64,000 nucleotides of DNA, taken from positions 2,170,001 to 2,234,000 of the forward strand of contig OZ345366.1 of NCBI GenBank assembly GCA_977006965.1, read 5' to 3'. Shown here piece after piece: positions 40,729-52,754 of this stretch. The stretch is from Phymatolithon calcareum. Its lineage: Eukaryota; Rhodophyta; Florideophyceae; Hapalidiales. Each line of letters opens with the position of its first letter. Positions within the stretch are counted from its first letter, which is position 1. The notes below the pieces were generated by a model. The model ran no database searches, was not told the origin of the DNA, and worked only from the letters and a program-made list of their open reading frames with translations. The position numbers and the translations under genes were made by a program.

Positions 40729-42447
40729 CAGGGGTCGCAGAGGACTGATTATTCCGCTTATCCGTTCCCAATCCGCTCAACTGAACGGATTCTGAGTGAA
40801 CATTTAGACCGCAATTAGCGTGGCGGATTCAAAGCGGAACATGGCCAGGAAAATATTTTCTGTTATGAGCGACTGAAAATCAATGAAATTATTTCTCGGA
40901 ACGAAGGCGAACAGAAAAAATATTTGAAACTAAAGAACGGAACAGGAGCGGATTGGGAAACTTTGATCAAGCAGATTGATTAATAATTGAGGAAATTCGC
41001 TAAATGCCCACCAAAAGTGGTCAAAATACGCTAAACATCCAACCAAGCCAAAACTACTACTCATCCGTTACGTGGAGCGCTGACAGTTGCGCTATTTGGA
41101 GGGGAAAAAAGGGAAGTGGCTGCTGCTTCCCCTTGATCCAACTTCTGTGCACATCGTCGAATTCGTCTGACAAGCTCAACGCACAACACTCCCGCACTAC
41201 TCACTCTGAAGCCATGAACAAGAAGAAGCTCGTGCTACAGGTGGGCGACTACTTTGGATCAAGCTTCGACAATGTTGTTAACGTCGTGATCTCCCACAAC
41301 GCGTCAATCACCATTCAATGTGAAAATTAGCAGCGACTGCCACGCAACATGCGCTTGGCGCCACTTTGAAGAGCACCAGCCGCCATGCAGCCACGTTGTC
41401 GTTGCACTTTCTTACGCTGCTAGGCGCTTGGTGCAGCATCGGATCGCGTTCGACCTGTGGAACAAGCACTGGTTCGGGGGCGTATGGCTGTTGCGGACGT
41501 GGGCCAAGCAACACGAGGGCAGCATAATGCGTTTTGCAGTTACTGGTGACCAGCTAGTACAGGAAGATTTGGTGCCATTTGAACTTGTCGCTAAGCCGGC
41601 CGTAAGCCCAAGAAGCCCTACGTGTCGTCCGAAATGAGGGCCCGTCACTGCTCCTCGTGTGGACTCACCGGTCACTTCTTATAGACATGTGGTAGGCCCA
41701 ACATACACAACCTTGTCGAGGCGAAGCGAAAGCACATCGATAAAGCGGCTCAGTCCATTATCATCGTCCTCACCGCCTTCGATGACGGAGATGCTATCAA
41801 TCGTTGCAACGAAGAGCTAAACCAGAGAGAGTAGCGTATGCAATAAAATTCGCTGTCGCATAGAGTGCTCTGAGAAACGGATGAGTAGTAGGTTCGGCTA
41901 GGGTGAGTATGATAGTATATTTTGCTATGGGTGAGTACTAGCTTTGGCTAGGGGTGGATATTTAGCGTACTTTTACTACTTTTGGTGGGCATTTAGCGAA
42001 TTTCCTCATTAATAATTGTTCAATCCGCTATCAATTCTAATTAATAGAAATACCTGAAATTTTTATGTTCTTGTGCTCTGAGCCAATTCAGAAAAGTACG
42101 TTTTTCGTAATTTTTATGAATCTGGATAAGGACTGGACTGCAAATTCAGAGTTTCGGCCTCATATTGAGAGGATTCGGATCAATCCTGGGCGGATAGACG
42201 ACGTATTGAAAAAGAATTGAACGGAAACTGAGCGAACATGAGACTATCATTTCTTGAGCGGATTTTTCGCGAAACATTTTGAACGAATTTTTTTCAGCCA
42301 GTGAACGGAATGGGATTTTTTTGGTTTTTCGAAATGATTCCGGATGGAATTTAGTCCGAATTTTGACTGAACGGAACGTATACAGACACGGAATCTACAC
42401 AAATTTCTTGACTCTGTTCGTTCGCAGTCCATCCGTTGCGACCCCTG
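40729..42447. mobile_element. Non-autonomous hAT element with 8-bp TSD, split by a nested MULE
   Basis: The left end CAGGGGTCGCA and right end TGCGACCCCTG form perfect 11-bp terminal inverted repeats. ATATAGAC is duplicated at 40721-40728 and 42448-42455. Without the nested insertion (40989-42007 plus one target copy) the element is about 690 bp. Its interior is full of GGATTC/GAACGGA-type words and has no coding frame. Confidence 0.93.
40989..42007 (+). mobile_element. MULE relic 2 nested in the hAT element, 10-bp TSD
   Basis: Terminal inverted repeats of about 55-80 bp begin GAGGAAATTCGCTAAATGCCC. The target duplication ATTAATAATT is perfect at 40979-40988 and 42008-42017; 9-11 bp is standard for Mutator-like elements. 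It encodes the same transposase tail as MULE relic 1: a SWIM finger at about 41338-41395 whose second Cys is replaced by Trp, then a CCHC knuckle at about 41648-41690 broken by an in-frame stop, plus a frameshift between them. The left end extends further into the same consensus as 28708-28740. Confidence 0.93.
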
Positions 42448-42455
42448 ATATAGAC

Positions 42456-42993
42456 GCATCAAATCATCGCGGAGATCCGTATCCCTACTTCTCGGCATCC
42501 TTCCCTGTTGGCTTCTAACCTCTACCTTTACTCATCAGGGGGTAGCTAGTCTAGTTATGGTCTGCTGCTGGCCGTGCGTGCCAGGAGACACACGGGAATA
42601 CATAGTGTAGCAGGCAGACGGCATGCGCCGGTCACTAGTCTCGTGCCTGGGTTGCATGGTGAGGGTGCAGTAGGGTGCAGGTATGCGAGATACACGTGGA
42701 GTAGTCCACCACGTGTGTGGGTTGCGAGGCTATCACTCCTGGCATTTGGCGACCGAAGCTTGCACACTTACGCGAAGTAGCGGTCTTCAGCTGTTGTGTT
42801 ATTCAACATGCTGAGGGGAGTGGTGCGACGGATTTAGAGTGCCCATTCTCCATATATATATGGAGAAGGGGCACTCTGAACCAGCGGCGGTACACTTCAC
42901 GAAAAAATATAGGCACACTTTGTTCAGCCTGCTGTTGCTCCGAATAGTGTCTATTGTGCGGCATTTTTTCCTCAATTGCGGACACAGTATTTC
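42456..42993. other. Gap between elements with one short hairpin
   Basis: No gene recognised. A perfect-looking stem GAGTGCCCATTCTCCATATA / TATATGGAGAAGGGGCACTC lies at 42837-42876. The GC-rich part at 42550-42740 is not assigned. Confidence 0.4.
42837..42876. repeat. Short palindrome/hairpin (20-bp arms)
   Basis: Arms are complementary except one position, with the axis in ATATATAT. Confidence 0.85.
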
Positions 42994-43678
42994 TACACCA
43001 GTTATCGCAGTTAGTGTAACTGACACTAAATCTGAAGCAATTTGGAGAGAAAGATAACCTGATATAGTGTCAGTTACATTATATGTGATTAATCCAAATC
43101 ATACACTATTTGTGTTGAAAACTGAAAATAGTGCCACATACACTATTAAAGTCATCAATAAATAGTGGAACTGGACAGAGTCAGTGACATCACAGCGAGG
43201 ACAATTTCTTCGATAAACATATGAAATGAATGAAAGTTTTGAAATTTGATTGAAGTTTTGAAAGAATGCAACGCTTCCTGAGTTACATAGCTCCTGGAAT
43301 TTGAACAAGATGAGCGATGAAAGGAGGATTACTCTCCCGGTTAGCGCGACTGGAACTTGATCGTTGTTTCTTCGCCTCAACTTCTCTCTACTTCGATCTT
43401 AGTCTGAGTGCTGTCGGGCCAAATGCGTTTGCTGGCTCTCAAAAGCTGCGAGAATCGGTGAGGCATACATGGACATGACTGATGTTGTTCCCTCTGTCCT
43501 CGCATTGCCCTGTGAACACAGAAAGTCTCCTTATCTGCACCAGCGGTGGCGCTGCTGCGTCTAATTTATCATATCTCCAAAAACTCACCGTGAAGCAGAA
43601 TGAACAAATTAGTGTAACATACACTTTACGTGATGTTACACTATTTTCATAGTTACACTAACTGCGATAACTGGTGTA
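42994..43678. mobile_element. Non-coding TIR element with TA ends
   Basis: TACACCAGTTATCGCAGTTA (continuing GTGTAACT, 28 bp perfect) begins the element, and its exact inverse ends it. Inside, shorter GTGTAACT/AGTGTCAG-like words repeat near each end. A TA dinucleotide at each border would fit a Tc1/mariner-type TA duplication, but this is inferred. No transposase ORF is inside. Confidence 0.8.
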
Positions 43679-43779
43679 AATTCATTTGCTATCGAATTGA
43701 ATTCAATAGCAATTTTTTTAGCTTTAACAATATAACGTTACTCGCTCTCGGTATTGTTCACGACGAACAAGCCAGCTGT

Positions 43780-45126
43780 TTCTTCATGCGCTTGACATAG
43801 CATCTGTTCTGCAAAGCATAAAGGGTGAGTACCCCATCCGCAGTCTTTCTTCTTCTTTGGCTGGTGTTAGATGAGTACCAACACCGCTACAATATACGAA
43901 TGTACGCTCTGGAGTGGCGAAGCGGCGTAGGGCATAGTACGCGTCGTATGAGTTGTTGATCAACTGCGTCGCCAGATCTTCGTAAAGCACGCGCTGACAC
44001 GAGCTCCAAAAGGAGCTTAACTCCACTGTGTCAGCATGCTGCGTGTTTAATATAACATCAATTCTCCGGTTTTCGGTCGATCGCGATATAGTGGGGAAGA
44101 TCGATGTCAACCCAATGACCAATTGTCTTTACCGTCGTGATATAGACTCATCTTCGCAAAGCACTTCTGAAGGAGATACATTACGCTGCTCGTGGTCAAT
44201 GATGGCGTCCATGAAATCTTGCACAAGATCCCAGCGATATTTTACTGCAGAGAGCTGGCCTTGGGAGGACGGTTGAGCGCTGAAGCAAACACAGCGGAGG
44301 AATTCCAAGAACTTGTCCCGGGACTTTGGAGTGTCACCGAAGAACTGTGCCGGAATGTACTTATTAACTCGCTTCCTGCTCCACAAATCCAAATTAAATA
44401 TTCTCATGAGGACAAATCCGACACAGTAGTTGCTCGTTGTCCAATTCGCCGCAATTTTCCCGAAGTCATCACGGATAGTTTTCAAAAGTGGTCTTAATGA
44501 AACATGACAATGAAGCAGTCATATGAGGTTCGAGATCTAAGTCCACCATTTTCGCTGATTGTTTCACATTCCAGTGTATGCAATGACCAGAACCAGAGCG
44601 AAACGTTTCCTACAATAGGGTAAATAAGCTGACGCTGGACACATTCGACATTCTGCGCAAAAGCATCAGGATTACGATCAGTGATAGTAAGATTAACGGT
44701 TCCTTGTGACTTCTCGTCCCAAGATCTTTGCAATGCATATTACAGAGAGACCGAAACAGGGCGAAAAGAGATTCTATGGTTTCTAGGAGGCGTTGACAGA
44801 GCACGCAAATCATCTTGAATAGCAGCACGTGGCGAGGAACGATCGATATCCTCAATGGATCTGTTCGGGTTTGTGCTGTAAGCAGAATTCGACGTCAAAC
44901 GTGCAGTTGTATCTTCTTGCGGACCGAGACTTGGTCCGGCGCGGTGTGCGGCTTGACCGTCTGCAGAAGCATTTGTTGGCTCAACGATGTATATCTTGAT
45001 AGACTTTACCTTAATTTTGGGCTCCGGATGTAACACTAAAATCCACATTACACGAAATGAAGTGCTTGTACGACGGTTAATTTTTTCATCAAGAGCCTCC
45101 AGAAAGGTCGCATCCCGCTTTTTCAC
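43780..45126 (-). pseudogene. piggyBac-like transposase relic
   Basis: The minus strand carries, in different frames, an N-terminal part (45126-44740, low homology), a middle part (44485-44129) and a part at 44128-43784. The middle has LWSRKRVNKYIPAQFFGDTPKSRDKFLEFLRC-like order and SPSEVLCEDESISRR, the first catalytic Asp/Glu region of DDE_Tnp_1_7 transposases. The last includes LPHYIAIDRKPENRC, typical of piggyBac. Stops and frameshifts interrupt it, and no ends were identified. Confidence 0.6.
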
Positions 45127-45654
45127 TTTTACAGAATTCTAGAAAGTCTGGAACTCTCTACTAGACTTGTGACTGCAGTTTTTTCGACATAAACGGTTGC
45201 ACGGACTTTTCGGCAAGGATCTTTACTCTGTACCATCATGAAACAGAATTATTCAGGTGGATGATTAGATTTTTGCCCCTGAGTTTGCAAAACTCCTTAT
45301 ATAGGGAAATTTCCAGCTCCGAGAGCAGAAGAAAGGGCGGCATTTCTGTTATTGGTGCCAAAAAGTGATTCACATAAATTTTGTTCACTTTCATGAGATT
45401 TGAATGGCTCTCTCAATTGAGGACGTCCGTAAGACAGACACTAGGGTCGAGTACAAAAGTATACACCTTTGCAATTATATTCCTGCTCCAATAGAAAGCG
45501 CCTAACTCGATTGAGCCCACGTCCATCACAATTTGCTACTTTTCTAAAAAGTATCAATAAGATACATTTTTTAGCGCAAAACAATTCAAATTCAATGATT
45601 TCTTATCACTCTTAACACTGCAAAACCTGTAACTGGTACTATATTGCTCAGCGC

Positions 45655-46215
45655 GGCTTTCAAATCACCTCTATGGACCAGTCGTGCATTGACCTAATGA
45701 ACCTTCTGAGAGTTTCAATTTTAATGCGCCTCCACGGAGCTATGATCGCTTGACGCAGGTCTTCGTAGTCGAGCTGGCGAAAATATTCGAATACATGGCG
45801 GACAGCAATCCCCCAGAGGTTCTTGTTAGGGTTTAACTCTGGCATCCTCACCAACCACGCCAGTGGCTCCACATGGGCGTCGAAAATGAATTGCACTGTG
45901 TATGCCGAAGTTGTCCTGCTGAAAACTCCAGCTTCCGGAGTCCAGAAGCTAATAGTATTCCGGTACACTGTTATACTTCATAGCATTCATTGTACCTCGA
46001 ACAAGACGAGCGCTTATTTTCTATACCAGGAGAAAGCACCCCACACCATCACGCCTCCACCGTCGCTTTGATAGAGAAAAAAGTAGGGAAGATCGATTCT
46101 CTTGTTGGCCCAGTAGTAGACGTGGCCGTCAGGGCCATCTAGACAGAACATTTCCTCGTCGGAGACTATCGTGTCAATTCAGAACTCACGATTGAGACGT
46201 AGCTCTGTGAGTGCT
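45655..46215 (-). pseudogene. Tc1/mariner transposase relic (catalytic Glu lost)
   Basis: Reading leftward: DTIVSDEEMFCLDGPDGHVYYW, the first-Asp region of Tc1-like DDE transposases, then GGGVMVWGAFSW, two stops, and LVRMPELNPNKNLWG followed by ETLRRFIRSM. The last block is the DLNPIENLWG motif in which the catalytic Glu is replaced by Lys. In-frame stops and the lost residue make it inactive. The N-terminal helix-turn-helix part beyond 46215 is not clearly recognisable. Confidence 0.85.
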
Positions 46216-47329
46216 CATTGTAAGCTATTCTCCCTGTTCATCGATGTGAGCGGTGGCGCACATTTAGTGAGCTTACAGTCAAAGTGATCGGCTTACTGAA
46301 GGAGCTGCTAGAGCGTAGCTTTTCATAGGGATATTCGTTGGAAAATCAGATTGCACAAGTACAAAGAGAATCTCGAGGCGCAAAAAACCTGTTCTGCACA
46401 TTAAAATTTGAAAAACGTGCCAAACTTTCAATGCTTCGATATTCCTCGTACAACAAAAAATCAATATATTGAAGTTCACAATTATAATATAACCTGCTTC
46501 TGATAACTGTGACAGGACGGAAAATGTATTTACTGTACGTTGCAGCAGGGGAGAGCTAGACGGGGACAGGTAACCTTAACTGTCATCACTTTTGCGCGCG
46601 CCGTCCCCGCACCGTGGGCTTTGGGTCCCCATCCGAAGGTGCAGAAAACAAGTGTCGCTGCGTACACGTGGGTGGTCACCTCCCGCGGGCAGCACCACCC
46701 ACACCGCACAGCCCATCGATCTGCACTCTCGTCTTCTCCTCGCCCCCGCCGGTATGTCACAGATCTGCCCTCATCGCCCTCCGGTTCCGTCAGTGCCAGT
46801 CCGCGCCCCTGCTGCCACCGCCAAACCGCCACGCCGCCCACAACAGCATGCCGCCCGCATCACCGCGCCGCTGTCCGCTTCTGTCACTGTTCACTCCGCT
46901 ACGCCGCCACGCCACCGATCTTTCACCATCGCCGTCCATTTTCGTCACTACTCGTCCCCACCCTCCCGCAATATAACACTATGATCATGAAATTGAGATT
47001 TAAATCAGAAATTGAGATTTGTTACATACTTGTCAAATACGTGCCACAATGTATCATACGTTTCAAAATTCTGCTAAATTGGTTTGTTTCTTTTAGTTTC
47101 TTCTGCATCAGACTCATATGCTCCTCTGCAATAAGTTATTACTAACAACTCTTGAACATAGATCGGTATTCATTGCGCAACATGGGAACGGCATCTCCCG
47201 TTCGTCCAGATCAGCATCCGTGCTCGAAACCAGTGGCTCCTTCCGCTTCTTCTTCAACTTCAACCGCTGACACGGGCCGCCTCATCTTCAGCATATCTCA
47301 TTTGGGTTCCCCTTAGTATTTTTGAATTT
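46216..47329. other. Gene-free stretch with a GC-rich, Pro-coding patch
   Basis: 46540-46980 is GC-rich and open in several frames at once on both strands, with Pro/Ser/Arg/His-rich translations. This looks like base composition rather than a gene. No family match is seen. Confidence 0.4.
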
Positions 47330-47515
47330 GAAATTTATTAAACGCCCTCAGAAGCACTCTTGAGACTGCAAGGGAGATGCGATTCAGCAGATACTCTCTT
47401 GTAGCTTCGGTAATCTACTCAAATGCATGTAATCCGGGTTAACATCGTAGCCCTAGCTGCAAAAACCCTCTCCCGGGGGCAGAGGGAAAAGCTTGGTGTC
47501 CACATGTGAGATTTA
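47330..47515. repeat. LINE 3'-UTR-like repeat, copy 1
   Basis: The block CGCCCTCAGAAGCACTC ... AAGGGAGATGCG ... CGTAGCCCTAGCTGCAAAAACCCTCTCCC is shared with 52530-52620 and with both arms at 52755-53058. It borders the LINE fragment that begins just to its right on the minus strand. Confidence 0.75.
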
Positions 47516-47539
47516 CTATGGGTCTCATGTTCGCAGGTT

Positions 47540-50510
47540 GGTTCACGCCTTGTCTATTCCGTGTCGTCATAAAAGACGATAGTGAAGAGGAGTAGTTTTT
47601 CTAGAGCTTTTTTATATTAATCTCCTCTTTGGTTAGTTGATATCTGCCGAGGTAGTCCTCTAGGTAGCTCATGAGGGCTGGCGCATTGTCACGAAACTTG
47701 TCTTTGAGAAGCGATGTGCTTATTGGGGGGAACCGACAGCATGCACATTCTACCGCTAATTGGCGGTGCCGCGTTTTCGGAAGTCTGATGATTGCCGGGG
47801 TGGACCCCGGCAGATCGTACGGAATTTTCCTCGTTCTGTTGGCCTCCAAGATGTCTCGTTCTTCTTCGAAGAGCTAATTCTGGATCGATTTTACTAACTC
47901 CCTGCTTGAGGAAAGTCAATGCCGCCTCGAAAACGTCGTATGCAACATTGCCGATATGGTTCCCCTGAGGTACTATAAATTTGATTGCTCGTACCAACAA
48001 CGTGAGGAGCGGGCGGAGGGGTCCCCGGTATGTTTAATTTCCACCAGTGCGAACACCATTCCAATTGCGCGCCGCGTCTCCAACATCGTGTGCAAGGAAT
48101 CAATATTAGAACCCAGCCCATGCCGCATGTCCGAGCTCATCATATTCTTTGGACATTTAATCTTCCAATCCGTGACCTGGGCCACCGTCTGCAGAAAGAT
48201 ACTCAAACACGTTTTTGGACTTCTTAATTCGGTTAGTTAGTTTGGTTTCTGAAACTCCCTGTTCCGATAATGTTCTTGACTTCTCGAAGAGTCCGTAGAT
48301 GAAGCCCTGACAGGGTGAAGCTATGGTCTGCTGCTTCCTTTGTCCAGAGGATCACACTTTTTGCGGTGCTCCACTTCAAAACATTTCTTTGTGCCCACTT
48401 TAAGGCCAGATACAGCATACTCTAGAGGCCTTCCACCGAAAATGCCGAGAGTTTCACGTCGTGTGCGATCAATTTGCTCGGCTTTTTTGAAAGATTCCCT
48501 GGGTCGGTGTCTAGGTCCATAAAGACGTTATGTAGGCACGTGCTGAGAGGAGACTCCTGCAGTCCGTCTCTGACGATGGCGTACTACAAAGCATCTTCCG
48601 CGTCTCCGGACTGTATATGTGCGGGTTCCAAAAATGTAATAACCATTTTTTCGACTTCTGGGTCCAGCACCTTTCATATCCTTGTTAAGAGCGTACTCCT
48701 TTGTATAGAGATGTAAGCAGCTTTTGAGGTCTTGGATTTCCACGCAGCTGTGGTCCGATTGACAGAGAGCTTCTGAATGAAAATCGACGGCTCTGTGCTT
48801 TTCCTTTTCTGAAACCCCATCTGGGATAATTGTTGCTTGTAATTCGTTCTGATCCTCTTGTCCAGTTTCTATTTGTGGCTTAAGAGGGAGATTGGGCGGT
48901 AGCTTTTCGGAAATTCGATTTCCCCGTCCTTGTAGATAGGTACGATTTGAGATGCTCTCCAAACCAAAGGGGTCTTTATCGCCCAACTTGCGAATAGTAC
49001 TCTCGTGCTCAGAAAAGAGTCACCTTCAAGCATTTCGGCTCGTACCTTGTGTATTGCAGCAGTCTTTCCGTTGGCTAACATTGATTGCTGCTTCGACGAT
49101 ATTTTGACACCTAAATGGTGGGACAAACTGCCTCGTGTCTCCCATCCAACATGGGTCGGAGCATGCGCGCAGGGAACATTGAAGGTGAGAGCTGAACCTT
49201 GCTTACCATTTTCTGTCTTTTTTCTGGAGAGCGCTCTAGCCTAATTAGCAGTCTTCTTAATCACTTCAGCTGCTGGAAGGTCGTCCACTTCATACCGGAA
49301 TCAGTTCTTCAAATTGCACTTAGCGGCGGAGACGTTTTTCTTCATTAATTTCTTGCATTCCTTATGTACTAAAATGGCGATATCCCTCTTAGTTTTCCGG
49401 GCTTTGCGAAATAGCTTGTTCCGCTCGTTGTACTCACACTAAGAGCTGCAGTCCGGAAATAATTTCGGGCTCCTTCCAATCGAACTTTCCACCTTCAGGG
49501 TTGGACCAAGATATCGGCGATAGACTCGTATATTGGATCTAGCTCGCTCGAAGACTGCCAGCTTTAAGCCGCATGATGAGTGGGGGCGGACTGCGGTTGT
49601 ATTCCGATAGTTCTTCTCGAGGACTTCTGGATAGGATCTGTTCTTCGTCGAGATAATCACAAAGTTTCCGCAAGGCGTCTGCTGATTCGCTGGTAGCTTT
49701 TAAAAATCCATTTCTTCTTCTTCTTTAGATGGTCTTCATCACCGGCCTGTGTTCCAGGTTTCACTCCCAAGATCCTTCAGGTGATGTAAACTGTCCAGGT
49801 ATTCGACCTTTGGTCGGAGAGAAAATGATATTACTTTCGCCCTTGTACGTGATGCACGTGCTCTCTCGCCCATGGTGGGGCACTCATCTATGATTTCAGA
49901 CCAAAAGAGGAGGAATCTTCCTTTCTGGTTTGTCCTCTTGTCCCAGGTCTTGTGCCTTGCATTCCAATCTCCCATAGCAATGGCGAGCTCCCTGCAGTAC
50001 GTTTGCAACATCTTCATGCATCACTGAAATTCCATTTTCCCCGTCTTCTCGAAGGGACGTTGAAGTTGAGATGTAAGTCTCCGAAATCAGTATTTTTCCC
50101 ACCCTCACAATAATTATTTGGAGGTTGTTCTCCACCTTCTTGAAGAATAGTCAAAATCCTATCAGAATCGCCACAATCAATGCACTCCGTCGTCGGGCTT
50201 GTAGTACGGATTGTCGCAAGGTCGAGGGGCGCCAATCTGCAGATAGTTCGTGCGGTTTTCAGCTTCCATCTTAAAATGTGTGTCGGTGATTCCCATAGCA
50301 GAACTGTTTTTCTCGACTAGAGTTTCTGCGTATGCGCGGAATGAGCTGTCCTTCCATAAGCAGCTCCATGAAAATGTAGACAACGTGAACATCCTCGAAA
50401 ACTTGCTGGCTATTGACAACGCTGTCATCTTGTCTCATCGGCTGAACGCCCCTACTTCGTGACAAACAGCATCGGCCGTAAATAGGCCGTCGCAGCTGTG
50501 CATACAATCC
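47540..50510 (-). pseudogene. LINE retrotransposon relic (endonuclease and reverse transcriptase)
   Basis: About 3 kb reading leftward with many stops. An AP-endonuclease part is visible at about 49960-49890: LAIAMGDWNARHKTWDKRTN. A reverse-transcriptase entry motif follows at about 48960-48890: ASQIVPIYKDGE ... SYRPISLLS. The palm region GLQESPLSTCLHNVFMDL lies at about 48565-48510 and LKWAQRNVLKW at about 48395-48365. The tail YLEDYLGRYQLTKEEI at about 47665-47620 also occurs in a plus-strand copy at 52605-52735. No intact ORF remains. Confidence 0.8.
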
Positions 50511-51105
50511 TCATCGCAGCTCGAGTTCGATCCTTCGCAGAAGTCACAGGATGGACGTCCGAAAAGCTGCAAGCCCATGTCGCATCCCCAATTTGACACA
50601 TGTCTTCTACCGAAGCTGGCCGTAAAAATTCCTCGCTGGCACGAGAATTAAAGGCAAACACACTCCAAGATACGGCAACATGTCGATTCCGATTCATGTA
50701 CGAACTTGCGTGGAGCATCCCGGTTATATATTCATTCGACAAATATTTGTTCGTCGTATACTGTACACACCGCTGACATCCTACCCACCCCCAGTCGACG
50801 TAGTCCACGATTCTTTCCGTCCGAGAGATAAAACAATCTCAAAGTTAATCCGAAGCGCGAATGGTGCCTACCCCTGAAACGACAGAGGCGCAGCTTCTGC
50901 AGACTTGGTAATATCCCTCGGTACATTTGGAAAATGATCCAACGGAATGCGTACGAATCCCTTATCAAATGCTTTCCCAAACTCCAAGCATGAAAGAACT
51001 TCCGAATTCGCATGTGCGAACGACGGTACAGCGCTTAGGCCCAACTGCTTATTCGCCAGCAGCTGCTTTGGAACTCTCGAATACAATTGCTGCTGTATCG
51101 ACCTC

Positions 51106-51927
51106 TGTTATGTCGCTGCCCAAGGCGGTCGCTTTTTCCGCTCACGACTGTACGCCGCATAACTTGGATCACGTGAGTCATGCTGCTCGTGGTAGGTGAT
51201 CTGTTGGGTCATACTTGCACGTCTCTCTCGTGTGTGTATGCGCTGCATCTCTGACTTTTGCGTAGGTTGTGGTATATAAGCTAGTTAGTTCCTTCCTTTG
51301 AGTAAAGGAAGGTAGGGAGTTCTGCATTTCGGCTCGAATACTCGGCTCGTAGCACGCTCAACTTCGCCTGCACGGCCTTTCGACCACGCGCAGTCGGAGC
51401 TCTTCCCAACCGTCTTGTTCAGAACCGTCGTCATGCAAGCCAGCACGGAGACAACTGCGCTCAAGTTCCCTTTTCCGTTCTTCGTGCGTTCGTTCGAAGG
51501 TCGACGGCCAAGCCAAGGTCGCCGTTTGAGGATGAAGTCGTCTCTGTCTTGGATGTTTCTGGCTCGAGTCCGTGGATTCTACAGGCATCACGCCTGTAAA
51601 TCCCTTCGACCACGCGGAGTCGGTGACTTCCCAACCCTTCTTGACCGCAACCGTTTCGCCACACAAGCCAGTTCGCTGACATTCGCGCTCAAGGTCCCTG
51701 TCCACGTTTCGCGCGCTTTTCTCAAGGTCAACGACCAAGTCAAGGTCGCCGCCGGAGGACGACGCCGATGTATATACGCTTCTTCTGACTGTTTGTTCTG
51801 GGGTTTTTGTTTGCTTGTCTTTCTCTCCTCCTCTTTTGTATTGTCTCTCCCGCTCTTTTCTTCTCTCTCCTCTCTTGGGCATTTCTCTCCCATGTGGCGT
51901 CGGGTTCTTTTAAAGCCTGGCGCTACA
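51106..51927 (+). repeat. LTR-like repeat family, copy B
   Basis: It begins TGTTATGTC and ends GCGCTACA, fitting the TG...CA ends of LTRs. A TATATAAG box at about 51273-51280 is followed by TAGTTAGTTCC. Two tandem units of about 200 bp (around 51345-51540 and 51560-51770) each contain GACCACGCG, ACACAAGCCAG-like words and CCAAGTCAAGGTCGCCG. No matching 5-bp flanks or second LTR in the same orientation was found. Copies A (5.3 kb, +) and C (58.1-59.1 kb, -) are homologous. Confidence 0.65.
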
Positions 51928-52390
51928 GCTGCAGTGCATCCGTAACTGCGAGAAACTTAAGCATGAGCAGAGAGTCGCGCGCGTGCGGCAAGTAATGTCG
52001 CTGCTTCGTGGAGCTTGTAATGGCGGCGAGAAAGATCGGCGCATTCACCGGAAACGAACGTCGACAAGAAGAGCTATGCGAACGACCTCGTAGAGAACCC
52101 GTGAAAGCACAGGGATTGCCGGCGGAGCGTTGAGAAATTGAGTCCGCGCTTCCCACGAGGAGAAGAGTTGCGTGCGAGATATGTGGACCCGTCCGAGAGG
52201 AGGAGCGAGAGCGGCAGCCACGCGCGGACCGAGCGAGGACAGGGACGCTGCCGAAGCTTGTAGACGCTTGCTGCACGCCGCTTCTTCTACATCTGCAAAG
52301 ACATGCATGAAGGTAGAGGGACGAGCACGGTGAGCCAGCTTGGCGAGTAGCTCGATCCATTCTACGTATACCTGTGTGTCACCCACAAAA
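51928..52390 (-). other. Possible coding fragment, unknown
   Basis: A 113-codon minus frame (52386-52045) with protein-like composition (YVEWIELLAKLAHRARPSTF ...) ends at a stop next to LTR-like copy B. No family recognised; it may be a relic of the element or of a host gene. Confidence 0.25.
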
Positions 52391-52529
52391 GTGAAACCGG
52401 CCCCTACGTCTCTGTGAAACGCGGAAGGAGACCTAGTCCTGGTTTCGTTACGCGCTTCGAGCGCGCAACTACCGGCTCACGTTTTCATTTAAGTAGTTGA
52501 TTTTGGGAATTTCCTTTTTTTGAATTTTG

Positions 52530-52740
52530 CATTTATAAAACGCCCTCAGTAACACTCATGAGACTGCAAGGGAGATGCGTTTCAGCAGCTACGTTGTAGT
52601 CCTCATAAGCAACCTGGAAGAATACCTCGGAAGATATCAACTGACCAAAGAGGAGATTGATATCTCTGAAAACGCTCTAGACAAGCTACTCTTCTTCACT
52701 ATCTTCTTTTACGACGACATGGAATAGACAAGGCGTCAAT
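52530..52740 (+). repeat. LINE tail copy, plus strand
   Basis: Starts with the CGCCCTCAGTAACACTCATGAG repeat, then encodes NLEEYLGRYQLTKEEIDIS, the same LINE tail as the minus-strand relic at 47.6 kb. Confidence 0.7.
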
Positions 52741-52754
52741 TGAGGAAATCTGAT

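Noticed and set aside
46540-47145. 200-codon Pro/Ser-rich protein gene
   Set aside because: The GC-rich patch is open in several frames on both strands with composition-driven translations and no motif.
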